Assembly (NCBI RefSeq): GCF_001653235.2
Contig: NC_035795.1
Coordinates: forward strand, 806,001-870,000
From: Pochonia chlamydosporia 170
Lineage: Eukaryota; Ascomycota; Sordariomycetes; Hypocreales; Clavicipitaceae
Length of the DNA stretch: 64,000 nucleotides
Reading direction: 5' to 3'
Position numbers and translations under genes: made by a program
Notes under the pieces: generated by a model
Databases searched by the model: none
The model's input: the letters and a program-made list of their open reading frames with translations, nothing else
What the model was told of the DNA's origin: nothing
Shown: in pieces, positions 36,181 through 47,315 of the stretch
How positions within the stretch are numbered: position 1 is the first letter of the stretch
Layout: every line of letters starts with the position of its first letter

Positions 36181-36246
36181 TGGCTGATGGCTGATGGCTG
36201 ATGGCTGATGGCTGATGGCTGATGGCTGATGGCTGATGGCTGATGG
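36181..36246. repeat. minisatellite (TGGCTGA)9.4
   Basis: Nine exact head-to-tail copies of the 7-mer TGGCTGA plus a partial tenth. It is non-coding here. Because 7 is not a multiple of 3, copy changes would not be tolerated inside a gene. The perfect identity suggests recent expansion. Confidence 0.97.
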
Positions 36247-37307
36247 ATCCCGCATCCACGTTTGATAGCCATTTGAGACACAGTTGACCCCGATGCAGTG
36301 GTGCGTTGACCAGACTGAAAATTGAATCCATGTCAACTTGACTGGACCAACAGCCAGAAAGCCGCCTGCCAAGCACGCGAGACGGCTGAGGCACCGACCC
36401 ACGATATCCGACTAGTGCAAGATTTTCAAGTGTTTAGATCAAAGCATAAAATATAGAGAAAAGAGGTGGTATACCAAAATTTGTAAGAAGTTGACATGAA
36501 TTTTATATCATCTCTCTCTCATTTGTATATAGAATCATGTTTACCCCTGCTTGCAATGTGCTATGCTATTAAAGGCGCCATAATTTCCCTAGATTGGCTT
36601 AGCTGCTAAGTAACAATTAGAATAAAATCTCTAAATCCTGCAAATGGACACAGCCGTTCTAAAGGTACCTACCTGCATAGGTACCTACTGGTGAAATACA
36701 CACGAAAAAAGCACATCGTACCTCAAACTACCTGTTGAAATTGTCGCCAGTTTGTGCATCTGGGCCGAAGCGTGGGAAATGGACTCGATCAGATTGCTCC
36801 ATGGAAGCTTATTATGGCTCTGTCATATCAACTTTGCCGCCGCTGCGGTCCCACTTACTCTGCAATCATACTCGATGCTTGTTTACGCAATCAATCGACT
36901 GCCTGATTCGTATATTGAGCAGCTCAACCACATAAGCGCCTAAATACAATCTCAGGTCTGAAGACATTGGTAGAGTTTAACTGACCTCGTACTAGACACT
37001 TTGCGTGGTGTTCTGCACCGCAACCCGGACACCTCATGTGAAGGAGTCTGCCAGGGTAGTCCAAGTTACTTGAGTATATTCCGCTGACAACATATCCTGC
37101 CACTTTACTACCACATAGTAACCTTCAACGGCCATACTGCTACCTACACAGGCCCCTTCACGCTGCCGTCCATCAAACAGCCGTCTCTTAGACCCCATGG
37201 GCCTTTAATACCAAGACTTTAACCTAGACTGCAATTTTCTGCTGCTGGTCCCGTGCCACCCGGAAAGGAACGTCAATTACCTTTTCTGAAGGCTTACTGT
37301 ATCACAA

Positions 37308-37338
37308 ATAGTCCAAGGGAGCGATAGTCCAAGGGAGC
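37308..37338. repeat. 15-bp direct repeat
   Basis: ATAGTCCAAGGGAGC occurs at 37308-37322 and again at 37324-37338, separated by one base. It could be replication slippage or paired protein sites. Confidence 0.8.
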
Positions 37339-37911
37339 CACAGCGCAAGAGAGAGCAATCTTGGCATGTACGAACGGGAGAGCAAAACCTGGGACACAGT
37401 TTCTTTCAATCCCGGTGGCCATTACGGTCTAAAAGACCTTGATGTAATCACACTTGTGTCTATTCGCAACATCTCAAAAAAAATGCACTTCTCACATCGT
37501 TCACAGAAGGGGACCCGTTGTCAGGGCACCCTTGGGCTTGAAAGCTTTCCCGTGTAACAAGCACTGAGAAATGGTTGTGCGGTGATCTTCAAGCTTGAAA
37601 ATTTTGCAGGAGCAATCCTAAGTTTAGTCGTGTGTACGGACGGAAAAGTTTCGTTGTTTCTGATAGTAGTTAATCTCTGGTGGAGAGATTGGCATTCTCT
37701 TACCAACGTAAAATCTGCATCTCTGACATTCGTCTGTCTCTCACCAATTACGACATGTGTTCAAACAAGCTCTCCTACTTGAATATAGTCAGTAATGTTA
37801 ATAGATGCCGTATGAACGTTCTTGACACGTGGGCACATTCACACGGCGTATTCACTCAGCACATTCACTCGGTACATTTGCACAGACATTCACAGATCTA
37901 TGGTTTCATTC

Positions 37912-37918
37912 TATAAAA
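37912..37918 (+). promoter_or_regulatory. TATA box of the orphan gene
   Basis: TATAAAA on the plus strand, about 90 bp before the ATG at 38006, preceded by several ACATTCAC repeats (37836-37890). Confidence 0.55.
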
Positions 37919-38005
37919 ACGACACTATTCCCCCGTTATGTTTGTCGTCTTTTCCCTCAATCACAATACAAAAATTTGTTCCTTCATTTCCTCCTTCTAC
38001 AAACC

Positions 38006-39644
38006 ATGTCTCCGACCACTCGACACAAGTCCCAAAACAGGTCCACACGCATACAAGAGAAACTTGATGAGGCTCTCGAACAGTTCCGCAGCTGGGTACC
38101 TGCGTGTGGTCTTTCTGAAGAGGTCAGAATTAAGAAGATATGGGATCGACTACGAGCCTTGCATTACCAAGCCAAGCGGAAAGACCACAATATGGAAGCT
38201 TTCCCGTACTGGATGCTCCGCCGATTGCCTGAGAGAACCATCATACTAGCAGCTAATGAGGCATTCAAAATGGATCTCTCAAGAATCAGGGTATTGCAAA
38301 CCAAACTGCCACTTCGTTTCGAAGTGCCTGAGTGGCACTTTGTTCTATTTTTTGGTGATCTATCACAGCCAGATATCAAGGTCATAAGGGCCATTAGGGT
38401 GGCTCGCCCTAAACTTTCGTTCCTTGGCCTCTGGCATGAGGTCCAGGCGCATCGGCAGAGGCGCCTGAAACGGAAAATACCCTTAAAAGGGAAGCGTTTG
38501 CATCCGTGGCAGTTTGCATTGGGAGATTTCAAAGCCTGCTGTTAGTTGAACCTTGAAATATTGCCAGCTGTTTGTGAGCTAACACCTTACAGTAAAATCA
38601 AACATTAGTCAATCGGTGAGCGGCTCTGATCATGATGAGAGTGGCTCTGGGGAAGAGAATGACTCCGAGGGGGGAAATTGTCACGAGATAGAGATGGACG
38701 ATTCCGACCACGACAATAACAGCGATGATGGCAGTTTTCGCTATGAAGATGATTCCGGGAGCGAAAGTCGTCACGAGACGGACGGCTCCGATAGCGACGA
38801 TGACGGCGGTGGTGACGGCGGTGGTGACGGCCTTGGTAATGGAGCACGAGACGAGCTTGATGGAGAGGATACTCCGGAAAGCGCTGTTCTCAACACTTCG
38901 GAATTAGTCGTCGGCTATGGCGAAGGCAGCCTGCCGGTAGAGAGCGAGGGGGCTGCTCTTGCGGAAACGGAAGTTGACACGCGGTCTCACACAATCGTCT
39001 GCCGGCCTCGTCGAACTCCCTCTGTCACTATATCAAATCACTCAGACATAGAGGATGAGGCCCTGTCACCGAGCGGGCAAGTGGGCTTAGGTTCTGGGGA
39101 GGTGTTGGCGTCCGAGTCAGCCAGAACCTCGGGACACCCTCAGTTAGGCGAGTCGGGTGTTTCCAGCCCCTGGCTGAGTTCGCACTCACGACTTAGCAAA
39201 CACATCAGTTCCTTCAATGACCAGTACTCCTCGGCAAAACAATATTTTCAGTTGAAGAAAAAGGAACTTCAAGACGCCAAGATCGCATTCGAGGCTGACC
39301 AAGTAACACTCCAGTCATCCTGGCAGCGGCTTCAGACTGCTCGAGAGTCAGTCAAGTTGGTAGACAGGGACGCTGAGTCGAAAATGAAGAACCTCTCTAG
39401 GGAGTTACGCCGTGAGGTCCTCGCCACCTACACAGAAGGGGAAGCCGACTTCATCAGCCTGCTAAACAGCGGTGCCATAGATCCAGAGGTAGAAGAGCAT
39501 ATTCGACAGGACTTCAATCGCATGGGTCAGTTGATGGATAAAACGAGCCGGCGCAAAAGACGAGGCAATGGGTCTGCTGAGGTGCTGGATGATGCCAAAA
39601 AGAGGGTGAAGGTTGAAGAGGTTGTGGTTGAGGTTGATGTTTGA
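38006..39644 (+). CDS. orphan protein, basic N-terminus, acidic middle, coiled-coil C-terminus
   Basis: No family recognised. Two exons (38006-38540 and 38593-39644) join in frame across a 52-nt GT-AG intron to give 528 residues. Residues 1-178 are basic and helical with many Arg/Lys and Trp/Phe (SWVPACGLSEEVRIKKIW, WHEVQAHRQRRLKRK). About 185-255 is an extreme Ser/Asp/Glu/Gly stretch, with repeated DSDHD, DDSGSES and GGGDGGGDG units. About 380-470 is a predicted coiled coil (YFQLKKKELQDAKIAFEADQ). The C-terminus has a bipartite basic segment SRRKRRGNG and KKRVKVEE, likely nuclear localisation signals. The bipartite charge suggests a nuclear, nucleic-acid- or histone-binding protein, which is inference only. 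A TATA box and clean splice sites argue that it is expressed. Confidence 0.75.
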
Positions 39645-40762
39645 TCTGACTGCCTGATTGGCGTTCAATGTTTTTGAATTCCTGAGGCAAGAGGCATTTT
39701 TGCTTACCTAGTACATACCTAGGCAGGTAGCCAATTTGATTCAACCACTGACTGCTGTTGGTTAATTGTTAGCATAACCACTTTTGTCTCCAGCACGATA
39801 TCCTGCTAGGCCCCAGTAAATACATCAAGCTGCAACTGCAGATTACTTCTCTATCCCCTCTTGTGAGGTCTGGTGCTAAGCATCGCAACATTGAATTCGG
39901 ACGGACACCTGATGTGAAGCAGCCTGTAAGTGTCAAGTGCTGCCAGACATTGTGCTCCTTCCTGCATCGGGCTCAAGTCTCACCAGCGGGAAGGAGCGAA
40001 CGAATTAAGCTCGTCTGGTGTCACCGCATTCTAATTTCTTCATTCAATGTTCCTAAACTCTGTTCCGTACAGAATTAAGCATCAAGCATCAATCTTGACA
40101 ACACCATTTCAAAGACAGTGCATTTGGATCTCTGCATTTCCCCCCTGGTTCTTTTATGCCGCCAGCACCAAGAAAGTGGCCTGTGCATTCAACCGAGCTC
40201 AGCCTTTACAATACCAGCACACGCAATTATGTGAGTTTGACAAAAACACAATCTCTCACATTTAGATCACTTTAAAGTGCCTTTCCCAAAAAGTGGTCTT
40301 ATTTCGCAATGCCAAGACCATTGAGTTCGATCAAACGCCCCACCAGACCATCCAACTCTATCCACCTCGGACCTCCGCAAATCCTCACTACAAGCCCAGA
40401 GCTTCTTCAACTCTCGCACCAAAGAAAGCCACTCCGATGCCCGGATCCGTTTGGCCCGATGCCTCCGAACTACATTGACGTCGTGAGAACATCACAGCTT
40501 CTGTACTAGCTACGTCAAAAATTTTCTTCATTACAAATACTGCTCTTCATTGCTCTTTTGACTTACCCAATGCATTAATCCCGCTTACTGGGCCTCGACC
40601 AATCTCTTCTGGCCCCATGACCAGTCATGATAAGAACGAAATTCACAACGTCGCTTGAATAAAACCCAACCCTAACTTCCATCACGTCTTTCATCCCTCC
40701 TCCGTCCTCGCACCCTCCGATTCGGACTAGTCTCACACACCATCAAGCCCAACTTCAACACT
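39645..40762. other. intergenic region upstream of CutC
   Basis: No gene recognised. Contains TACCTA half-palindromes near 39706-39730 and a CT-rich leader before CutC. Confidence 0.55.
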
Positions 40763-41581
40763 ATGAGACCACCGCAGTATACCAAGATGCCCCTCGAGGT
40801 GGCCGTCTTCTCAGGCGAGTCCCTCTTAAAGGCACAGAGCCAAGGAGCGGACCGTGTCGAGTTGAATGCCCCCGGATCGTATGATCTTGGAGGCACAACA
40901 CCTCCAGTCTCGGAACTTGCCAAAGTCTCAGCAGAAGTTAAGATACCTGTTCGAGTCATGATTCGCCCTCGAGGTGCACCATGGGACAGATCCCCCGACT
41001 TCATCTACACCGAGAAAGAAGTTGCCGAAATGGTCCGCTCGATTCAGGAATTCAAGGCTACGGGCCTTATGAACCCGTTTCGTGGCGATGGCTTCGTCTT
41101 CGGCCTCCTGCAGCCCACAGACGCCGTAGACCCGACCACGGGTGAACCGGAAGTTGTAAAGATTGACGAGCAATCTTGTCTCAAACTTCTCGAGGCTGCC
41201 AAGCCCTTTGGCTGCGTATTTCATCGAGCTTTTGACCCCATCGCTGCTACTAAGCGTATTAGCGAAGGTGTCCAAACGCTCATAAACCTAGGATTCGAGG
41301 GTCTTCTCACGGCAGGAGGCCGCGGCAACTGCAAGGACAACATTGATCGGATCGACCACGAATGCCACAAACAGGCTGGAAGAATTCAATTTGTCATAGG
41401 CGGTGGGCTTAGAGCGGTCAACATCCATAACGTGGCAACCCAGTTTAGCACCTACGAGAAAGGGAGCGTTTGGCTTCACACCGCAGCTCTGAGTCCTCGG
41501 CCAGACTACCCTCGGGAGGAGATTGACTCTAACGAACTCATAAAAATGCTAGCCAACTTGGATTCGGTCTCGGTGCGCTAG
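40763..41581 (+). CDS. CutC family protein
   Basis: Predicted TIM-barrel protein of the CutC family, linked to copper homeostasis in bacteria and animals, although the enzymatic activity is unknown. It is one exon of 272 residues, close to the family's length. Typical blocks are present: LEVAVFSGESLLKAQSQGADRVEL at the first strand/helix, VRVMIRPRGAPW with the conserved RPR, GFVFGLLQP, and FHRAFDP, the most diagnostic motif. LLTAGGRGNC and VIGGGLRAVN complete the barrel. An ATG nine codons in (MPLEVAVF) would match bacterial N-termini and could be the true start. Copper handling is family knowledge, not shown here. Confidence 0.93.
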   Translation: MRPPQYTKMPLEVAVFSGESLLKAQSQGADRVELNAPGSYDLGGTTPPVSELAKVSAEVKIPVRVMIRPRGAPWDRSPDFIYTEKEVAEMVRSIQEFKATGLMNPFRGDGFVFGLLQPTDAVDPTTGEPEVVKIDEQSCLKLLEAAKPFGCVFHRAFDPIAATKRISEGVQTLINLGFEGLLTAGGRGNCKDNIDRIDHECHKQAGRIQFVIGGGLRAVNIHNVATQFSTYEKGSVWLHTAALSPRPDYPREEIDSNELIKMLANLDSVSVR

Positions 41582-42127
41582 AGGGGTACTAAGATACCTC
41601 CTGGGTACATGAACGCATCAGGTGCGTCTTCCTCCCTGTCATCACTCCTAAGGACAGCGTTGGACATGGTTACTAACCAAGTCGAGCAGATCGAGCAGCT
41701 TCACTTAAGAAGTCGTATTTGAGACACATGAGAAAGTAATACATCAGTGTTCTGCGGGATTACGAAGATAGGGAATTTAAAGCTCGGAGTTTGTGTGGCA
41801 ATTTGTGCGCGATATGGCGGGTTAAAAGAGAGACCGGTTGGACAAGTTAGTAACAAACGTGAAATTAGACTCTCCTCTCTTTACTATGGAGAAATGAATA
41901 GACAGATGAACATTGGGACACATATTACAATCATACCAACATGACTTACACCACGCACTTATTGAAATGTCTTGGCGACTCGTTCACGTATGCCTTGTCG
42001 TTGATCAATGTATCTCATTCACCTACTCTACACCATACATGCTATATACTAATCTACAACGTCTCGTCACATCATTAAATCTATTTCTTATCCTCAACCC
42101 GCTGTTCCTTTTTTAAATGAAAGAAAG
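41582..42127. other. convergent 3' intergenic region
   Basis: Between CutC (+) and the alkaline phosphatase (-). AT-rich 3' UTR sequence. No gene seen. Confidence 0.55.
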
Positions 42128-44351
42128 TTACTCCTTCTTCGGCTTGCATTCCTTGTTAGGACGAGCCAAACCCAAACAGGTGGCCATCTTGTAGAAAATG
42201 TCCACATTGCTATAAGTACCGCCAAAGGTCTCCTGGCAGGGACCCATAGCAAAGACAGGCACATCAGTAAGAGAGTGTACGCCCTGAGCCTCACTAGTAG
42301 GCAGAGTGCCGTTGATGACGATACCGTTGGGGGCGTCCTTGGGGTTCACGACATAGCTGCCGTCGCCGCCCTTGACAGCGGGCTCACGAGGGCCGCTCTT
42401 GTGGACTTTGTAGTCCTCACGGCGGTCGGGGGCAGCACCAACACCTCCGGCGATGGCGTAACGGGGCTCCCAGTTGGCGGGGAAGTTGACACCCGTGCCG
42501 TACTGGATGTTCTTGCTCTGCTGGGTGTACTGCGAGAGACCGGACTTTTCGTAGACGCCAATGGCGTTGCGCTTGGCACGCTCGTCTTCTTGCTTGCCGA
42601 GGTATTCAGTGTCTGCGGATCCATAGACACTAAGAAGATGTAAGTAAGGTGAATGGTTGATTGAACAAGCGGGAGGCAACTTACTCGAATCCGTGGCCGT
42701 GATCGGCAGAAACGACAATGAGGGTCTCGTCGAGAATCCTCAACTGCTTGAGCTTCTTGACGGTCTCGCGGACGGTGTCGTCAAGCTCGAGGAGGTCGCC
42801 GAGGGCACGGTCGTAGTCAAGAGCGTGCATCTGCTTGTCAACAGAGGCAGCTTCGGACATTAGGAAGAAACCCTTTTCGCCACCACGCTTGTGCAGGACA
42901 TCGATGGCCTTGAGGGTCATGTCCTTGAGACCAGGGAGGTCCAGGGCGGGCTCCTTTCCGCCCTTGGGGTCGTTCTTGAAGTTCCTCAGGTTGTCCTTGT
43001 AGATGTTACGGTCCAGCCAGACGGGCAAGTTGCTCTGGCAGAAGACACCGAGGGCCTTCTTGCTGGTGTCAATCTTGTCGAGTGAGGTCTTGTTCAAGCT
43101 GACAGAGTATCCCTTCTTGGCAAACTCCTCGTAGTAGTCCTTGCCCTTGTAGGTGCCCTTTCCGGCAAAGAACTGCTCGGCACCAGCACCGAAAAAGACG
43201 TCAGGGCCACCGTGGTTGGTCCAGCTGTAGTTGGTCATGCCGTTGAGAGCCTGGTCGATCAGAGGGCCGTATTCGGAACGGCGACGGGTGTGACCGCTCA
43301 GAGCAATGGGAGTGGCATCAGCCAAAAAGGCAGTAGAAACGGCACCCCAAGCACCTTTCTATACGCAACGAATTAGGATTCATTCGACACGTTCCTTGTT
43401 AAATGGTTAAACGTACCGTGATTCGGCGGAAAATCTCAACAATGGTCTCAACCTTGGGGTCATCAAAGGGATCGGGAGAAGAATCAGCATGAACACTGTG
43501 TGGCCACGGTCAGCTTGCGGTTTAATGCCCATGACAGTAGCTTACATACCCCATGGCATTGACAGTGCTCTTGTGACCGGAGTACAGGGCAGAGGCAGAG
43601 TTGGCAGAGTCGGTGATGTAGCTATCAATCGAGTGGGTCATTTGGTGACCAAGCACAGGGAACTCATCCATTTGCATGCGAGTTTGGTATTTTCCATTGA
43701 TGCTCTTGTGTCCGAGAAGACGGGCGGCGGTAATCTGGTCGTGTAAGTCCAAGTCATCCTTTTCACGAACCTCGCTCAAATTGACCCGTGGGCCTGGGGT
43801 AAACTTACCATGTTAGTGGTCATGCCGTCACCAATGAAGAAAATTACATTCTTGGCCTTGCGCTTCTCGACAATTGGGCGAACAAGCCATTCAGCAGTGG
43901 TCTTTTCGCCGCCATAGTACTGCAGAGTAACGGTGTACTTGCCGGGCTCGTTCAAAACGAGCTTGCGGTAAACCTTGGAAGCAACATTGACAACGGAGGG
44001 AGTCTTCTTGTCTTCTGCGAAAAGATCCTCGTACCACTTGAAAGTCCACTTCTCCACCTCGGGCTCCTTGATACCAAAGAATTTGGTAATATCCTTGGCT
44101 CCCTTGCCCTCCTTGGCAATGGTAACCTTGAACTTCTCATCAGGCTTGCCATCGTGGGCAGCCTCGGAGCCATTGACTGGGGCATGGACTTCGACTCTCA
44201 AGTCAAAAAGCTGACCTGGAAGGAAATCACTCTGATCAGGTGGCAAAACACACCCCAGCGTTGGGCAAGTTCCAAGACGCTGGTAGGTCTGGGCTGAGAC
44301 AGCTGAGAGCGAAGCTGCCAGGACGGCAGCGAGGTTGAGCTTGGCAAGCAT
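42128..44351 (-). CDS. secreted alkaline phosphatase
   Basis: Predicted extracellular or vacuolar phosphomonoesterase of the alkaline phosphatase superfamily. Five exons (44351-43809, 43734-43550, 43495-43417, 43358-42685, 42629-42128) give 660 residues. A signal peptide with cleavage near residue 20 is clear (hydrophobic AAVLAASLSAVSA, then QTY). After a roughly 150-residue N-terminal beta-rich domain comes the metal site FFIGDGM, the phosphoserine motif TDSANSAS with nucleophile Ser at about 224, a second metal segment (ALDYDRALGD) and SADHGHGFD. All expected ligands are visible. The extra N-terminal domain and the length resemble fungal rather than bacterial PhoA proteins. Several NxS/T sites are present for glycosylation. 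No intron breaks a motif except the last, which falls just after the Asp-His metal site. Confidence 0.93.
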
Positions 44352-47315
44352 AATTGCGTTGGTTCCCGTCGGTATTTCCTAGCGAACGAGAAGCAATTGA
44401 CCTTTACAGCAAGCTTAACAGGAAAGAAGGAGGAAGGGAAGGGGAGCTAGACAGAGCTCCCGCATTGGGATGCGCCGTGCTTATATGGCCCGTGGAAAAT
44501 ATTATTACAATCGACGCCAGGTGTGCAGCCCGGTGCATGCAAAAGGTCCAATCCATGGGTCGGAAGCTACCGACTGGATAACGTCAACGCAGCCGGATAC
44601 CACTTCACGGGTTGTCAACCCGCGAACGTCCAACGGGGGTGTACACGCATATTTCGTCGAGTCTGAGCTAACATGGCAGAAAACCCAACACCAACGGCTC
44701 CATCTGGTGGATATTGACCCTCCATCTCTTCGCAGAAGCGGGAGAAGCGACAGGAACGATGTCACCATGAACCCTTTATCTTCAGGAACAAGAGCACGTG
44801 TGGGCGCCACTCTTGGAGACCACAGGTTTGTGCTACGTCGACAGAACCAGTGCTGGAGCAGCTTGAGGGTGAGAGGTCCAGGATTTGGAAGGCCAGGGTA
44901 AGCAGATGGAGACAGGACTTTTAGTCCGGTATTGGGAAGCGGAAAGCGAGTCGTACCTTGTCCAGCATGAGGGCGCGGTCTCTGGCCAGTCTGGAGAAAA
45001 GTAGACCAACGGCTTGAGTTGGGAGGCCTGGACCAAGCGTTGAGTTGAAGCCTGGTTGTGTTGGCAGCCACTTTTGATCTGTAAGAATTACCGTCTAGTG
45101 CAACGGGACGACTCCACCACTTGCCTTTTGGAGCTACTGTGGCTACCTCTCTTCATAAGCTTATAGCGATTTGAGCACGGCCACGAGGCGTGATCCGCCA
45201 GCACGAGCGATCTCAGTCGGCCCCTCGTGCCTTGATCGGTGGCTCTTATTGGCGTTTGTGGAGGACAAGGACCCCCTGTCTTACCAAGGTTCTTTTTAAT
45301 GTTGTTTTCCAGCAAACGACGCAACATGGGGCAGAAGCTTAGAGCCGCGGAAATTCGATGGGGATGATGAAGAGAAGAGGATCAAATTTCGGGAGAAAAG
45401 CCCAGATTTTTTGTTTTGTATGGAATGTTGTTCGACGAATTGGAGGTTCATGCAGACGAGGCTTCGTCGCTGTATGGAAGGTGCAGCCACTGGGTTCCTT
45501 CCTCGCCTCTCAGCGGAACCCGCCGAGGAAAAGAAACACTCCCATCTCTTGGCAGATGAATACAAGGAAACTATCTCTCGACCTAGCTGCTGCAAACGTT
45601 GAATCTTATCGGCCGCTCAATGGCAATGTCTTCACACGTGGGATGCGTTGCCTGTCAATTCACATTTTACAACTCACCCAACTCTTCCGGCGCCTTCCGT
45701 TCTCCGAGTGTGTCCATCATCAGATGATGACCACTGGAACTCCAAGGGTAACATTCCGCTAAGAACCCCATGTGCTTGCGTTCCACTTCCCCGATGAAGG
45801 TCTCAGCTTTTTCTCTGCACTATCTCTTTCGAAAATGTCAACTGGGGGTATTAATCTATCCTTGCATCAAATCGCACCCCTCGGAAGCGAGCAGCCTCCA
45901 ATTAACACCCCAGACTATTAGCTGACGGACTAACATTTCAAAGCGCACGTTTTTCCGTATTGTTCACCGAGTTGCCTGCCTGTCACATATCCACAAGTTG
46001 ACTTGGTCGAGGCGATGTTGTCCATTTTTCTGGCTTGTGAACCTGGCTCCTCCAGAGTCTGTAGCCCACATCTTGCCTTGCGGCCGGCTCGAATGGCGCC
46101 AACGCAGAAGCAATAGCTCGACTAAGGGGTTCATCAACCGAAGAACCACGTGCTGCATATCCGTGACCTTCCCTTGCCAGTCACCGAATTTGCCGATTGA
46201 TGGTTGTCAAATTTTCACGAATCAGTCCTGGGTGATCGGTTGACTGGCCTATGGCCAGTTGTGGTTTATACTATTGGTAAAGCTACTGTGAGAGGCAGGG
46301 GCTTGATTTGTCTTTCACTTACATGGTCGAATCTCTCTGTGGCCCATGACGACCCTCGCCTGCAAAGAGCCCATGTCATGTTGCACGACATTGCAATATT
46401 GGTAGGGCCACGTTCAAAATAAAATCTTCCCGTCGTTTAAGTGTGCTTCATGAACTCAATATCCTTTGCTTGCAGTATTTGACAGCACATTCAATCGAGC
46501 AGACTCAGTCTTCCAGCGTCGCTCCGTCATATGTCTCGGTGAAGCAATGCATGATATGTCTAAGCCTCAAGTTGACTGCTAATCTGCCACAAAGTTTAGG
46601 TGCATCGGCTATGGCCGTAAATGTGTCCGTTTCGGGATCTACAGACCATCGTCATGGATGCCAAGTATCCCCCGAGCCATGGGTGGAGCAGTCAAGTGTC
46701 ACGTTTCTGGGTTCTACCAAAACCGACGCCTTAATGGCCATATAAGCTGGTGTTTGATGGGCGGGAAAGATGAATTCTTCATCTACTTGCGTCTTTGTTC
46801 AGTGTATCAGAAATGAAGTCGTGGTACTCATATTGTTGTTGGCTCTCACCGTGAGTCGGATAATGTGAGTTGCCGTAAGACAACTCTTTGCATTCGCTAT
46901 ACGAATTCGTCCTCTATTATGCTTCTCGATGCCTGGTTGCGGCTGTAGTCGTTTTTGGCCTCAACAATGGCTCCTAATTCTGCACAGTAAAAGACAGTAT
47001 CGAACTATATTTGGTCTATTCTAATATGGCGGCGGCTTACAATAGTTAGTCAATAGGGAGTGGTTTAATTGCCACTTGAATGCAGGTGTTACCTGCTTGC
47101 TGGACTGTAAACTTATGGTACATCACATATGCAACATTCGCAAGCTTCTGGAACCTTGTTAAAATGGTGTAGCAAATCGGGAAATCTTTGTATATGCCGT
47201 AGGTCTCAGAATTTAACACTACTGCGTGCCCGAGCAAAGCCAAGTAACTAATCCGTTGAGCCAAACATCCAGTGAATTCACGCTTTTGATCTGTTTATTC
47301 TCTTCTCTAGATGGT
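44352..47315. other. long intergenic region
   Basis: Nearly 3 kb without a supported gene. Frames near 44505-45071 (minus) and 45358-45762 (plus) start at non-ATG codons and show no domain. It contains the alkaline phosphatase promoter, whose nearest TATA-like string is TTATATGG near 44480. An unrecognised small gene or non-coding RNA is possible. Confidence 0.45.

Larger units (their letters stand above)
35736..38005. other. gene-poor, AT-rich region with repeats
   Basis: About 2.3 kb between a minus-strand regulator and a plus-strand orphan gene. It holds the 7-nt minisatellite (36181-36246), a doubled AGGTACCTAC (36663-36672 and 36679-36688), a 15-bp direct repeat (37308-37322 and 37324-37338) and an AT-rich patch at 36420-36620. 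No gene seen. Confidence 0.55.

Noticed and set aside
36077..36402. Frames encoding repeated SAISHQP units
   Set aside because: They are translations of the 7-nt minisatellite in all three frames, not a repeat protein.
44505..45071. 188-codon minus-strand frame in the 44-47 kb gap
   Set aside because: Begins with GTG rather than ATG and has no domain. Parts of it are open on the opposite strand too.
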